A stretch of 64,000 nucleotides of DNA from CAXBBB01 sp963815505. GTDB lineage: Bacteria; Bacteroidota; Rhodothermia; Rhodothermales; BA12. The DNA lies in contig CAWFGU010000010.1 of assembly GCA_963815505.1 (NCBI GenBank), forward strand, positions 1 through 64,000, read 5' to 3'. The notes under the pieces were generated by a model, which saw only the letters and a list, made by a program, of their open reading frames with translations, was not told where the DNA came from and made no database searches. The translations under genes and the position numbers were made by a program. Positions 1 through 9,171 of this stretch are shown here, piece after piece (the first letter of the stretch is position 1; the number at the start of each line of letters is the position of its first letter).

Positions 1-1496
1 TCCACTCGTGCATCTCCTTCGTGACCTCCTCGGTCGCGACAGGGACGGGGTATTCGCCCGAGAAGCACGCGTTGCAAAAGCCCTTGCGCCTCGGGATTGG
101 CGGTGTGGACGGCCTTCATCATGCTGTCGACCGACACGTAGGCGAGCGAGTCGACGCCGAGCCACGCTTCGATGTCTGGGATGCCGTCGAACTGGTTGAC
201 GAGCAGTTCGTCGTAGCTGGGGAAGTCCATGCCGTAGAAGCACGGCGCTTTGACGGGCGGGCTGGCGACGCGGAAATGCACCTCTTTGGCTCCGGCTTTG
301 CGGACCATCTTGACGAGTTGCTGCGCCGTCGTGCCGCGTACGATGGAGTCGTCGAGCATGACGACGATGCGGTCTTTGAGCACGCCGTCGACGGTGTTGA
401 ACTTGCGCCGCACTTCAAGCTCGCGGTTACTCTGGCCCGGCGAGATAAACGTCCGCCCGACGTAGTGATTGCGGATCAGGCCGATCTCGAAGCGGCAGTC
501 GTGGCCCAGCTTGAGGCACTCGTCGACGTAGCCGATGGCGGCCGTGTTGCTGCTGTCCGGGACCGCGATCACGATGGGACGCTTGTCGCCTTCGGGGGCG
601 GCGGGAACGGGCGCGTCATGCGCCAGCGCCTTGCCGATCTTGCGGCGCACCTTGTCGACGTTCTCGCCGAAGACCTTGCTGTCGGGGCGGGCGAAGTAGA
701 CGTACTCGAACACGCAATGGCTCACACCGAAGCGCTGGCTCAGCTGCTCTGAGTGGAACTCGCCCGTCTTGCAGCCCTCAGCGTCGATGATCAGGATCTC
801 GCCCGGCCGGATGTCGCGCAGGTACTCGGCTTCGATCAGGTCGAACGCGCACGTCTCGCTGGCGACGCAGTAGCCCCACGTGCCGTCCGAGTTCATCACG
901 CGTCCGAGTGCGAGCGGACGGAAGCCATTGGGGTCGCGCACGGCGATCAGCGCGTCGTCGGTCAGGATCGACAGCGAGAACGCGCCTTCGACCTGTCCCA
1001 GCGCGTCGATTACCTGGTCGACCCTACGCGTGCGCCTGCTCTGGGCGATCAGGTGGAGGATCAGTTCGCTGTCGGCGGTCGACTGAAACAGCGTTCCGCG
1101 CTCCGAAAACGACCTGCGCAGTTCGGCGGCGTTGCTGATGTTGCCGTTGTGCGCCAGGGCGACGTTGCCGGTCTTGTCGTGGACGACAAACGGCTGGATG
1201 TTGACCTTGTTGTCGGCGGCTCCGCTCGTGGAGTATCGGTTGTGGCCGATGGCGCTGCTGCCGACCAGCGTCGTTTCGAACAGGCGCGCGTCGTCGAACA
1301 CGTCGAGGACGAGCCCGAAGTCCTTGTGGACGTTCATCGTGTCGCGCTGCCGGACGGCGTCGTAGCGTGAGGTGACGATGCCGGACGATTCCTGACCCCG
1401 ATGCTGGAGCGCGTGCAGGCCGTAGTACGTCAGCCGGGCGGCCTGGCTCGTGTTGAAGGCGCCGAAGATGCCGCAGTATTCCTGATATTGACGCAT
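1..1496 (-). CDS. purF: Amidophosphoribosyltransferase PurF (partial, one indel)
   Basis: First committed enzyme of purine synthesis: it transfers ammonia from glutamine to PRPP in the cytoplasm. The start ATG (1494-1496) reads MRQYQEYCGIFG, so Cys8 is the glutamine-hydrolysing nucleophile exposed after propeptide removal. The PRPP loop VVMLDDSIVRGTT is clear. The Bacillus-type 4Fe-4S ligands are present as HCVFEYVYFAR, PCFYGMDF and FCNACFSGEYP. The last of these is only readable after removing one base from the CCC at 81-83; as given, the frame turns to LLQRVLLGR there. The gene runs off the left edge. The identification is certain; the frameshift is probably a homopolymer sequencing error. 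Confidence 0.95.
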   Translation of the reverse strand, partial: MRQYQEYCGIFGAFNTSQAARLTYYGLHALQHRGQESSGIVTSRYDAVRQRDTMNVHKDFGLVLDVFDDARLFETTLVGSSAIGHNRYSTSGAADNKVNIQPFVVHDKTGNVALAHNGNISNAAELRRSFSERGTLFQSTADSELILHLIAQSRRTRRVDQVIDALGQVEGAFSLSILTDDALIAVRDPNGFRPLALGRVMNSDGTWGYCVASETCAFDLIEAEYLRDIRPGEILIIDAEGCKTGEFHSEQLSQRFGVSHCVFEYVYFARPDSKVFGENVDKVRRKIGKALAHDAPVPAAPEGDKRPIVIAVPDSSNTAAIGYVDECLKLGHDCRFEIGLIRNHYVGRTFISPGQSNRELEVRRKFNTVDGVLKDRIVVMLDDSIVRGTTAQQLVKMVRKAGAKEVHFRVASPPVKAPCFYGMDFPSYDELLVNQFDGIPDIEAWLGVDSLAYVSVDSMMKAVHTANPEAQGLLQRVLLGRIPRPCRDRGGHEGDARV

Positions 1497-1537
1497 GGCG
1501 AGCCGAGGGTCCGAGTGGTGGAAGGTCGCCGGTCAAG

Positions 1538-2017
1538 CTACAACGCCACGAGCAGGGCGGCGGCACCGATTCCGGCTACGTCCCACGCCAAATCGCGCAC
1601 GCTGAATCCGGATCCGTTAACTCTCCGCGCGTCCCACACCTCTTTGACTATTCCGACGGCCAGTGCACCTCCCGCCGAAACAGGAAGCGCCGCTCGCTCG
1701 CTCGCCTCCAACTTGTTGACGAGCACGTACTGCCCGTTCGTCGTCAGCAGGAAACTGACGGTGAAATGCAGCGCCTTGTCGCGGCCCCACCACGCATCAT
1801 CGGCCCACTTCCAGTCTGATTCGTCCATCCGCATCGTGGGGATGACGCTTGCGTTGTCCGCGTTTGTCGTCGCCGCAAAACTGGGCGACACAAGCGTCGC
1901 CCGTACGGAAGCTTGGGTGCACGCATCGGCACGGATTACCACGGCGCATCCGTCCGTCTGCGCCCATGCGGGCCACGTGGTCAACGCGAGCAGCAGGACA
2001 AGGACAGGACGCATCAT
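1538..2017 (-). CDS. YfiM/DUF2279-like exported protein
   Basis: A 159-residue protein of unknown biochemical role. It begins with MMRPVLVLLLALTTWPAWAQ, a clear signal peptide. The central WWGRDKALHFTVSFLL and the C-terminal GFSVRDLAWDVAGIGAA resemble the DKxxHF and DLxWDxxG signatures of the YfiM/DUF2279 predicted lipoprotein family. There is no lipobox cysteine at the cleavage site, so it may be periplasmic or held by its hydrophobic stretches. It lies 41 bp upstream of purF on the same strand, so cotranscription is possible. The family match rests on motif recognition only. Confidence 0.6.
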   Translation of the reverse strand: MMRPVLVLLLALTTWPAWAQTDGCAVVIRADACTQASVRATLVSPSFAATTNADNASVIPTMRMDESDWKWADDAWWGRDKALHFTVSFLLTTNGQYVLVNKLEASERAALPVSAGGALAVGIVKEVWDARRVNGSGFSVRDLAWDVAGIGAAALLVAL

Positions 2018-2190
2018 CTTGCGGGAGAGAGAGTGCCGGAGATCGTGCAAGCCAAGAGGACACCGATAGCGGCAGAGCAGATGTGCCGGATCAGGTGAGT
2101 CTAAGAGTCTACCGCCGCCGTACCCAAGACGACTTGGAGTTTCACTTGCCGCGTGCGTCGCTTGGAGAGGTCGCCAGTGCAGGGGAGCGG

Positions 2191-2577
2191 TCAGTCGCGC
2201 ATCAGCGTGCGCATCGCCACGACGATGCCGCCGAAGAGGACGAGACCGGCCAGCAGCATTACGATCACTCCGCCGACGGGAAACGCCTGGTAGCGCACCG
2301 ACACGTTCTGTGTGATCCCAGCCGAGCGGAGCCGGACGACGCCCGCTCGCTGCGGCTGCCACGTCCACGACGCGTCGGACGAGTTGCGCAGCACGATTTC
2401 TTCGGAAACAAGAGCCGTGGCACCGGGACGGTAGAGCACGTCCAGCGTGTCGTTTGCGCCGGGAGGAGCGAGGATCGTCAGCGTCTCACCGCCGGGGACG
2501 ACGGTGCCGTCGATGAACTGGGCCTGTGCGCTCGAAATCGCGAAGAGGGCGACTAGCAGTAGGAAAGTGTATCGCAT
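2191..2577 (-). CDS. Small exported membrane-anchored protein, unknown function
   Basis: A 128-residue protein that I do not recognise. Residues 1-20 form a signal peptide ending SSAQAQ. A soluble region of about 75 residues follows, with a beta-rich look (VVPGGETLTILAPPG, LRNSSDASWTWQP). One transmembrane helix (VGGVIVMLLAGLVLFGGIVVAM) precedes a short basic tail RTLMRD. The predicted topology is periplasmic domain outside, tail in the cytoplasm. It starts 4 bp after the stop of the NSS symporter on the same strand, so it is probably translated from the same mRNA and could be an accessory subunit of that transporter. That role is inference from position. Confidence 0.6.
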   Translation of the reverse strand: MRYTFLLLVALFAISSAQAQFIDGTVVPGGETLTILAPPGANDTLDVLYRPGATALVSEEIVLRNSSDASWTWQPQRAGVVRLRSAGITQNVSVRYQAFPVGGVIVMLLAGLVLFGGIVVAMRTLMRD

Positions 2578-2581
2578 CGGA

Positions 2582-4165
2582 TCAGAGGGCGGAGGCGGGC
2601 GCGTCGTCGGACATGGCGTCGAAAGGAGACGGCGGCGGAGGCGTCGGGCGTCCGTACGTCAGGTAGGCGGCGCCGATCAGCGTGAAGCCGAGCCAGAACA
2701 GCGGCACGGCGAGGGGCAGCCAGTCGAAGCTGCCGAGCGGGATGCCCGATCCGAACAGGTCGCTGCCGAACTCCTCGACGATGCTCCAGATCAGCACGAA
2801 GCCCAACATTCCGGGCGCCACATACTTGAGCAGCACGTCGAACCACGGACCCAGCGGAATCTTGGTGTTCAGGTTGACGGCTTTGCGCAACTTGCTCGCC
2901 CCCAATACCCAGCCGACGAAAATCACCTCGAGCAATCCGACCGTGAGCAGGCTGTACGTGTTGACCCAGTGGTCCATGATGTCGAGCAGCGACAGGCCCA
3001 GCGTGCCGTTGCCGCCCAGTCCGGGGTCGATGATCGTCGGCATCGTGTAGGCCAGCGATCCCAGCGCGCCGGGGATGAACACGATGGCAAGCGCCTTGGC
3101 CCGCGAGCAGCCCAGCTTGTCGCGCAGCGCCGACGCCGGACCTTCGATGAGCGACACGCTCGACGTGAGACCCGCGACGACCATCAGGAAGAAGAAGGCA
3201 AAGCCCAGGATTTTGGCGAACGCTCCGAACTCGGCGATGCCCTGGGGGATGACGAAGAAGCTCAGCGTGAGCGTGCCTCCGACGGGGTTGAGCGCGAACG
3301 CGAACAGCAGCCCGAAGATGGCGACGCCCGCCAGGTACTCGAAGCCGCAGTTCATGAACGACACCAGTAGCGAGTTGTTGACCACGTCCGATTTCTTCGG
3401 CAGGTAGCTGGCGTAGGCCGTCATCGTGCCCAGGCCCAGCGAGAGCGAGAAGAACATCTGCGCGAATGCGCCCTTCCAGACAGCCGGGTCGGTAACGCCT
3501 GCGAAGTCGGGCGTGAACAGGTAGAGTACGCCGTCCCATCCACCCTCGCGCGTGAGCGCCAGCACGATCAGGCCGATCATGAACAGCCACATCAGCGGCA
3601 CGAAAATGCGGACCGCCTTCTCAATGGTCGTCGTTCCCTTGGCGAGGATCAGCCCGTTCATCGCCCAGATGACCAAGACGGCCAGCATCGGCCAGTACGA
3701 CGAGATCATGTCGAAGAAGTAGACCGTCGAACTCACGCCCGCACTGGGCTCCAGGAACGGCGCGAACGGTGCGGTCGCTCCGGGCTCGAACAGCCCGCCC
3801 AGCGCGCCGACCATCATGCCCAGCGCCCAGCCCAGCAGAGCGACGTAGTACATCGTAATCAGCAGCGCGCACGACAAACTCCACCACCCGACGAACTCGC
3901 CCCGCTTACCCGCAACCGCCGACAGCGCCTGAGGCAGCGCCCTCCGCGTCGTCGCGCCCAGGCCGAACTCGACGATCATGACGGGGATGCCCAGCGCAAA
4001 CAGCGCCACGAAGTAGGGCACATAGAAGGCGCCGCCGCCATACTGGTAGGCGTTCGAAGCGAAGAACACGATGTTGCCCAGCCCAATCGCCGAACCGGAC
4101 GCGGCGAGCACGAAGCCCAGTTTGGAATTCCAGGTGCCGCGTTCTTCTTGTGAGATCGTTGCCAA
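2582..4165 (-). CDS. Sodium-dependent transporter, NSS (SNF/LeuT) family
   Basis: A 527-residue multi-span inner-membrane symporter that probably imports an amino acid or related amine with Na+. The N-terminal ASGSAIGLGNIVFFASNAYQ corresponds to the unwound TM1 region of LeuT-fold NSS proteins (usually GLGNIWRFP; here the WRFP part is diverged). Further conserved stretches are GIPVMIVEFGLG, SLGLGTMTAYASYLPK and VAGLTSSVSLIEGPASA. About twelve hydrophobic segments are visible, a normal count for the family. A small membrane-anchored protein follows after 4 bp. The substrate cannot be assigned from sequence alone. Confidence 0.9.
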   Translation of the reverse strand: MATISQEERGTWNSKLGFVLAASGSAIGLGNIVFFASNAYQYGGGAFYVPYFVALFALGIPVMIVEFGLGATTRRALPQALSAVAGKRGEFVGWWSLSCALLITMYYVALLGWALGMMVGALGGLFEPGATAPFAPFLEPSAGVSSTVYFFDMISSYWPMLAVLVIWAMNGLILAKGTTTIEKAVRIFVPLMWLFMIGLIVLALTREGGWDGVLYLFTPDFAGVTDPAVWKGAFAQMFFSLSLGLGTMTAYASYLPKKSDVVNNSLLVSFMNCGFEYLAGVAIFGLLFAFALNPVGGTLTLSFFVIPQGIAEFGAFAKILGFAFFFLMVVAGLTSSVSLIEGPASALRDKLGCSRAKALAIVFIPGALGSLAYTMPTIIDPGLGGNGTLGLSLLDIMDHWVNTYSLLTVGLLEVIFVGWVLGASKLRKAVNLNTKIPLGPWFDVLLKYVAPGMLGFVLIWSIVEEFGSDLFGSGIPLGSFDWLPLAVPLFWLGFTLIGAAYLTYGRPTPPPPSPFDAMSDDAPASAL

Positions 4166-4238
4166 GGGGGACGGAGGCGAGTGAGAGGAGAGAATAGCTC
4201 GGAAGGTAAGGCGTTACACCGCCGCGTTCCCGTCGGCT

Positions 4239-4976
4239 TCACATCTCGCGCGCCGATTGAGCGTCCGCAGCTGACGCATCGTCGCCGAAGAAGGCTTCGA
4301 GGTCGCTTAGGCTGGCCGCGTCGGGGGCGAAATCGCGCGCGACCCGGCCGCCGTGGATCACCAGGATGCGGTCGCAGATTTCGGCCACGTGCAGCAGGTT
4401 GTGCGATGACAAGATCAGCGTGGTGCCCAGGTCGCGCGTCTGCTGCAGTAGCACGTCGCGCAGTCGCAGTTGGGCGCGTGGGTCGAGTGTGGCGAACGGC
4501 TCGTCGAGTACGATCACGCTCGGCCCGGACAGTAGGGCGCCGATCAGTCCGACTTTGCGCGCGTTGCCGGTCGAAAGGTCGCGGATGAGCGGAGCGTTCG
4601 AAGCTGTCAGGTCGGGTCCCAGTAAGGCGCCGTAGAAGCCGACGAGCGTGTCGACCTCGGCCGACGAGCGTCCGTATAGGCTGCCGACATAGCGGAAATA
4701 CTCGACGGGGCGCAGGAAGTCGAACAGAAAGCGGCTGTCGAGAAACGCGCCGACGCTGGCCTTCCATCCGTCGTCGCGTCCGACGTTGTGCGAGCCGATG
4801 CGCACGTGCCCGCTGTCGGGTTCGGTCAGGTCGAGCAGGCAGCGCAGCAGGGTCGTCTTCCCGGCTCCGTTGTTGCCGACGATGCCGACGCACTGCCCAG
4901 TCGGAATGTCGAGCGCGGGGATAGACAACTCGAACGGTCCGTAGGCTTTGCGCAGCGCGTCGATCTGAATGTCCAT
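4239..4976 (-). CDS. ABC transporter ATP-binding protein
   Basis: A 245-residue ATPase subunit. Walker A is GNNGAGKTT (residues 34-42), Walker B is VIVLDEPF, and the switch histidine is in LILSSHN. The signature motif reads DLSTGNARKVG, that is LSTG instead of LSGG, a variant seen in some export-type ATPases. It lies 23 bp downstream of the DUF5687-like permease gene on the same strand, and the two should form one transporter. The substrate is unknown. A TAGTTTG box sits 5 bp before the start codon and could give an internal, nearly leaderless transcript; that is speculative. Confidence 0.92.
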   Translation of the reverse strand: MDIQIDALRKAYGPFELSIPALDIPTGQCVGIVGNNGAGKTTLLRCLLDLTEPDSGHVRIGSHNVGRDDGWKASVGAFLDSRFLFDFLRPVEYFRYVGSLYGRSSAEVDTLVGFYGALLGPDLTASNAPLIRDLSTGNARKVGLIGALLSGPSVIVLDEPFATLDPRAQLRLRDVLLQQTRDLGTTLILSSHNLLHVAEICDRILVIHGGRVARDFAPDAASLSDLEAFFGDDASAADAQSAREM

Positions 4977-4999
4977 CGGCCCAAACTACGGTGAGCAGG

Positions 5000-6451
5000 T
5001 TACACCGTCGCTCGAAACGATGCCGCCATCGGGCGCCGGACACGCTCGAACCCCAGCGTCAGCAGGTGCACCCACAGCGGCATCAGCAGAAGGCTCACCA
5101 CTCCGGCTCCAGCCGCAGCCCACATCCCCCACGTGCCCCACACGAACACAGCAGCGAAGGCGGGAAGGCCCATCAGCAACCCGCCCAGCATCTGCTTTCC
5201 GCTGATGCCCTGATAGTTGAAAAACATACTGCCCGACAGGTCGACCGCAATTCGGTTGGTCAGGGCGACGGCGATCGTCAGTGGCGCGCCGACTCCGGCG
5301 ACGTACAGCCCAGCCGCCAGCGTCGGTAGCATCAGCTGCGGGCGCAGCAGGCCGAACAGGGAGAGGGCGACGCACGCAGTTCCCATGACGCAGCCCACGA
5401 GCAGCACCAGTTTGGCCGAGACGACGTGCCGAGCCGACAGCGGACGCACCATCAGTCCATCGAACGCTCGCCCTTCCCAGCCGAACATCATCGGCCCATA
5501 GTTGAACGCCAGCGCTCCCGACGCGATGAACCCGAGAAAGAAGTTGAGCGTCACGCTCCCTTCGCTTCCCAGAAGGAGTGGGTATAGGAGCGCGAACACT
5601 ACGGACATCAGCATCAACTGCCGCGTCCGCCGGTGCCGGACGATCAGCAGCAGTTCGAGCCGCACCGCCGACCGAACCGGGCGCCCCGCTACGAACCGAC
5701 CCAGCGACAGCGCGCGCGGGCGCATCGCTTCGGGATTGAGGAGCGCGTCGTGCTGCGCACGCGTCACCGCCAGAAACAGGAGGACCGTGGCTGTCGCCAA
5801 GCCGGCCAGTGGCGCCAGGCTTCCGAAGAGCGTCGCGTCGAGTTGGATCTCGATGAGTCGGGGCAGCAGTTGCGTCGTCAGCAGATCTATGGCTACGACC
5901 GATCCGACACCGATCAGCGCCCATCGCACTTCCCGGTAGCGCCACGGACGCAGCCGCAGCCACCGGCACAGCAGGTCGGCGCAGACGAGCGACAGCGCCA
6001 GCACCAGTCCCCACGCGACGGCCGTTCCCGCTCCGAAGGGCTCCGCCAGCGACGAGACGGCAAACGCTCCGACGAACAGCATCGGCATCAGCGTGTGCAG
6101 GTTGACGAGGTCGAGCGCCATCATCCGCCGCAGCAGAGCGCCTCGGTCGACCGGCAGCATGAGGTAAGGCGGCAGGCTCCCCGCCAGTCCGGACTGGGTC
6201 AGGTAGCGGAGCACGAACAGCCCGCCCCAGGCTGACGCGACATGGGCGTGGATCAGACCCAGCGGGTCGGCCTGATCGGCGTACAGAAACACCGCCGCTC
6301 TGGCCTGCAGCCCAAAAAAGACGAGCAGGAACGCGATGTACAATCCGAACAGCACCTTGAGCGCTCCGACCCACCACGACCGCTCCTGCCGCAGCCACCG
6401 CAGCGCGCGCAACCGGGCCAGCGAGAGGGTGAGGGAGAATGGAGCGGTCAT
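5000..6451 (-). CDS. ABC-2-like membrane permease (DUF5687-like)
   Basis: A 483-residue polytopic membrane protein with roughly ten to twelve hydrophobic segments. The N-terminus SLARLRALRWLRQERSWW followed by paired helices, and the conserved FFLGFIASGALAFNYGPMMF and GWEGRAFDGLM, fit the DUF5687 permeases that pair with a single ABC ATPase in Bacteroidota. The ATPase gene follows on the same strand. It is therefore the membrane half of an exporter or membrane-remodelling ABC system. The family name is from memory of its length and layout, so the transporter role is firmer than the family label. Confidence 0.7.
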   Translation of the reverse strand: MTAPFSLTLSLARLRALRWLRQERSWWVGALKVLFGLYIAFLLVFFGLQARAAVFLYADQADPLGLIHAHVASAWGGLFVLRYLTQSGLAGSLPPYLMLPVDRGALLRRMMALDLVNLHTLMPMLFVGAFAVSSLAEPFGAGTAVAWGLVLALSLVCADLLCRWLRLRPWRYREVRWALIGVGSVVAIDLLTTQLLPRLIEIQLDATLFGSLAPLAGLATATVLLFLAVTRAQHDALLNPEAMRPRALSLGRFVAGRPVRSAVRLELLLIVRHRRTRQLMLMSVVFALLYPLLLGSEGSVTLNFFLGFIASGALAFNYGPMMFGWEGRAFDGLMVRPLSARHVVSAKLVLLVGCVMGTACVALSLFGLLRPQLMLPTLAAGLYVAGVGAPLTIAVALTNRIAVDLSGSMFFNYQGISGKQMLGGLLMGLPAFAAVFVWGTWGMWAAAGAGVVSLLLMPLWVHLLTLGFERVRRPMAASFRATV

Positions 6452-6493
6452 GGCGGGATGTACGATTGGCGGCGAACGGCATCTCCCGGAGAC

Positions 6494-9118
6494 TCACTCG
6501 TCGGCGATTACCAGGTCGACTTCGCGCGTCTGCGGGTTGGCCGCGGCGACGGTCACGCGGAGCTGATCGCCGGGGCGGAAGCGGCGCTTGGACTTCTGGC
6601 CGGTCAGCGTGAGGCGGTCGGCGTCGAACTCCCACCGGTCGCGGGGCAAGTCGCGGATCGGCACCAGACCCTCGGCGAGGACGGCGGACAGCTCGACGAA
6701 CAGGCCGAACTTGGCGACGCCGCTCACGACGCCGTCGAATGTCTCTCCCAGGTGCTGCTCGAGATACTCGACCTGTTTGAGCTTGACCGATTCGCGCTCA
6801 GCCGTCGTCGCCGCTTTCTCGCGCTCGGACAGGTGCTTGCCGTCTGCGGCCAACTCGTCTTTGTCAGCGGCCTTTCCGCCCGACGTGTAGCTCTTGAGCA
6901 GCCGGTGGGCGATGATGTCCGGGTAGCGGCGGATGGGGGAGGTGAAGTGCGAGTAGTGCTCGAAGCCCAACCCATAGTGACCCAGTTGCTCCGGACCATA
7001 GACAGCCTTCGACATCGCGCGCAGGGCGACGGTCGTGATGACGGGCGCCTCGGGAGAGCCTTCGACTTGGGCGAGCAGTTTGTTGAGATCGCTCGAGTCT
7101 ACGTTGCCGCCGGTCAGAGGCAGCTTGAAGCCGAACGCCTTGACGTAGTCGGCCAGCCCCTGCATCCGCTCGGGGTCGGGCTTGTCGTGGACGCGGTAGA
7201 TGAACGGCTTTTTGCTTCCCTCGCGCGCAGCGCACTGGTTGGCGAGCAGCATGAACTCCTCGACGAGTCGGTTCGTGTCGATGCGCTCCTTGCGCCGCAC
7301 GCCCGACACTTTGCCGTCCTCGTCGAGCACGATTTTGACTTCGGGCAGGTTGAAGTCGACCGAGCCGCTCGCCATCCGCTTCTTGGTCAGCACGTGCGCT
7401 AGTCCGTTGGCGCGGTGCAAATCGTCCGAGTAGCGGTGCTTGGCCTGCCCGTCCAGAATCGCCTGGGCGGCTTCGTACGAGAAGCGCTGCTGCGAGTGGA
7501 TGACCGTCTCTACGAACTCCCAACTCGCAACCTCTCCGCTGGCGGTGACGCGCATGATGCACGAGTAGGACAAGCGGTCGCGCTTGGGCACCAGGGAGCA
7601 GACGCCGTTCGACAGGTGCTCGGGTAGCATCGGAATGACGCGGTCGACGAGGTAGATGCTCGTTCCCCTCTCGTAGGCCTCCTTGTCGAGTTCGCTTCCG
7701 GGCGTGACGTAGTGCGACACGTCGGCGATGTGAACGCCGACTTCGAAATCTCCGCCGTCCAGTTCGGTCACGTGGATCGCGTCGTCGAAGTCCTTGGCGT
7801 CGACCGGATCGATCGTAAAGATGCGGTGCTTGCGCAGGTCGCGCCGCGCCTTGACGACGTTGCGTGGGATGCGGTCGGGAATGGCTTCGGCTTCGGCTAC
7901 GACTTCGTCCGAGAAGTCGCCGCGCGCGCCCAGGCTCATCGCCAGCGCCATCACGCGGACCTTGGGGTCGTCGGCCGATCCCAGGATGCTCTCGACGGCG
8001 CCTTCGGGCGCGTTCATGCCCTTGGTGAAGCGTTTGAGGCGGATCATGACTTTTTGTCCGCTCTCTGCCCCGTTCAGATCGCCCTTGGCCACCTCAAACG
8101 TGTAGGGAACCCGCGTGTCGTCGGGCTGGACGGTCGCGCTGCCAGCCTTGATCGTGAGGGTGCCGACGAACGTGCTGCGCCCGCGCTCGCGAATGTCCAC
8201 TATGCGATAGGAGTCGCGGCCTCTGCGGTCTCCGCCCTTGCGTTTCTCGATCGCGACCGTGTCGCCGTCGAACGCGCCGTTCATGTCGCGGTCACCGACG
8301 AATCCGTCCTCTTCCCAGCCGTCGACGGCCACGAAGCCGAAGCCGTTCGGATGAACCGTCAGCCGCCCGACCGTAGCGCCGTCTTCCTTCTTGTCCTGGA
8401 CGGTCGGCTTCCGACTGCTCGATTTGTCGCTGCTCTTGCGGTCATTCGACCCCCGCGAATTCGTTTTCTCGTTGGTCGCCGGCTTAGGCGTGCTCTTGGA
8501 GATCGGTTCGGACGGCGGATCGGCCAGCGACTTCGACTTGCGAGGCGCACGCGTAGGCGACGGCTTTTCGGCGGTTGTAGCGTCCCGTTGGGCTGCCTTG
8601 TCGGCTTGTGTCGGCTCCTCAGGCGTTTCTTGCTGCGCCGAATCGGCACGCTTCGACGGCTTGCTGCGCAAGTCGATGGTGTTCTTGGCGCGGTGCGACC
8701 TCTTGGGTTTGGGCGCAGGTTCAGGCTTTGCCTCGGGAGCGGCTTCGGTCTGAGCCGGAGCACTGGGTTCATCGGCTTCCACTGGAGCTTCGGCCTTTGG
8801 CTGCTTGGAAGAGGGAGGCTGCGTCTCGACGAGCGTGCTTCCCGCGTACGCGAACGTTTGATCGGTCTGGACGACTTCGCCGCGCTTGGTCAGGATGTGG
8901 AGGTCCGCCATGAAGCGGCGGAAGGCGCGGTTGTCTTTGATGCCGAGTTTGCGGCCCAGGTCGCGGGCGGAATAGGATCGGTCGGCGTTGTTGCGCAGAA
9001 GCTTGACGATGCGCGCTTCTTGCGGCGTGTGGTTGGCCAAAATGTGTTGGGCGTCGGGTGGAGGGCGACCTCGTGGCCGCGCGTCTGTATCAGTGGATCT
9101 GCCTCCAAGATGCGGCAA
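6494..9118 (-). CDS. rnr: Ribonuclease R (3'-5' exoribonuclease)
   Basis: A processive 3'-5' exoribonuclease that degrades structured RNA. An N-terminal winged-helix region (EARIVKLLRNNADRSYSARDL) is followed by a linker of about 180 residues rich in K, P, E and S, then the cold-shock domains (TVGRLTVHPNGFGFVAV). The RNB catalytic domain has FTIDPVDAKDFDDAI, whose aspartates bind metal. A C-terminal S1 domain follows (FDGVVSGVAKFGLFVEL). No in-frame ATG exists before the winged helix; TTG at 9116-9118 is the upstream choice (874 residues) and TTG at 9038-9040 is an alternative. It lies 53 bp after aroB. RNase R is usually 700-820 residues; the excess is the linker. Confidence 0.93.
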   Translation of the reverse strand: MPHLGGRSTDTDARPRGRPPPDAQHILANHTPQEARIVKLLRNNADRSYSARDLGRKLGIKDNRAFRRFMADLHILTKRGEVVQTDQTFAYAGSTLVETQPPSSKQPKAEAPVEADEPSAPAQTEAAPEAKPEPAPKPKRSHRAKNTIDLRSKPSKRADSAQQETPEEPTQADKAAQRDATTAEKPSPTRAPRKSKSLADPPSEPISKSTPKPATNEKTNSRGSNDRKSSDKSSSRKPTVQDKKEDGATVGRLTVHPNGFGFVAVDGWEEDGFVGDRDMNGAFDGDTVAIEKRKGGDRRGRDSYRIVDIRERGRSTFVGTLTIKAGSATVQPDDTRVPYTFEVAKGDLNGAESGQKVMIRLKRFTKGMNAPEGAVESILGSADDPKVRVMALAMSLGARGDFSDEVVAEAEAIPDRIPRNVVKARRDLRKHRIFTIDPVDAKDFDDAIHVTELDGGDFEVGVHIADVSHYVTPGSELDKEAYERGTSIYLVDRVIPMLPEHLSNGVCSLVPKRDRLSYSCIMRVTASGEVASWEFVETVIHSQQRFSYEAAQAILDGQAKHRYSDDLHRANGLAHVLTKKRMASGSVDFNLPEVKIVLDEDGKVSGVRRKERIDTNRLVEEFMLLANQCAAREGSKKPFIYRVHDKPDPERMQGLADYVKAFGFKLPLTGGNVDSSDLNKLLAQVEGSPEAPVITTVALRAMSKAVYGPEQLGHYGLGFEHYSHFTSPIRRYPDIIAHRLLKSYTSGGKAADKDELAADGKHLSEREKAATTAERESVKLKQVEYLEQHLGETFDGVVSGVAKFGLFVELSAVLAEGLVPIRDLPRDRWEFDADRLTLTGQKSKRRFRPGDQLRVTVAAANPQTREVDLVIADE

Positions 9119-9171
9119 ACGACGTGCCTCGTTTGTGACGTGTGTGCACGGACAGGGCGAAATCTGCGGGT

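Noticed and set aside
21..1370. Two plus-strand open frames opposite purF
   Set aside because: Both are the direct antisense of the conserved PurF frame.
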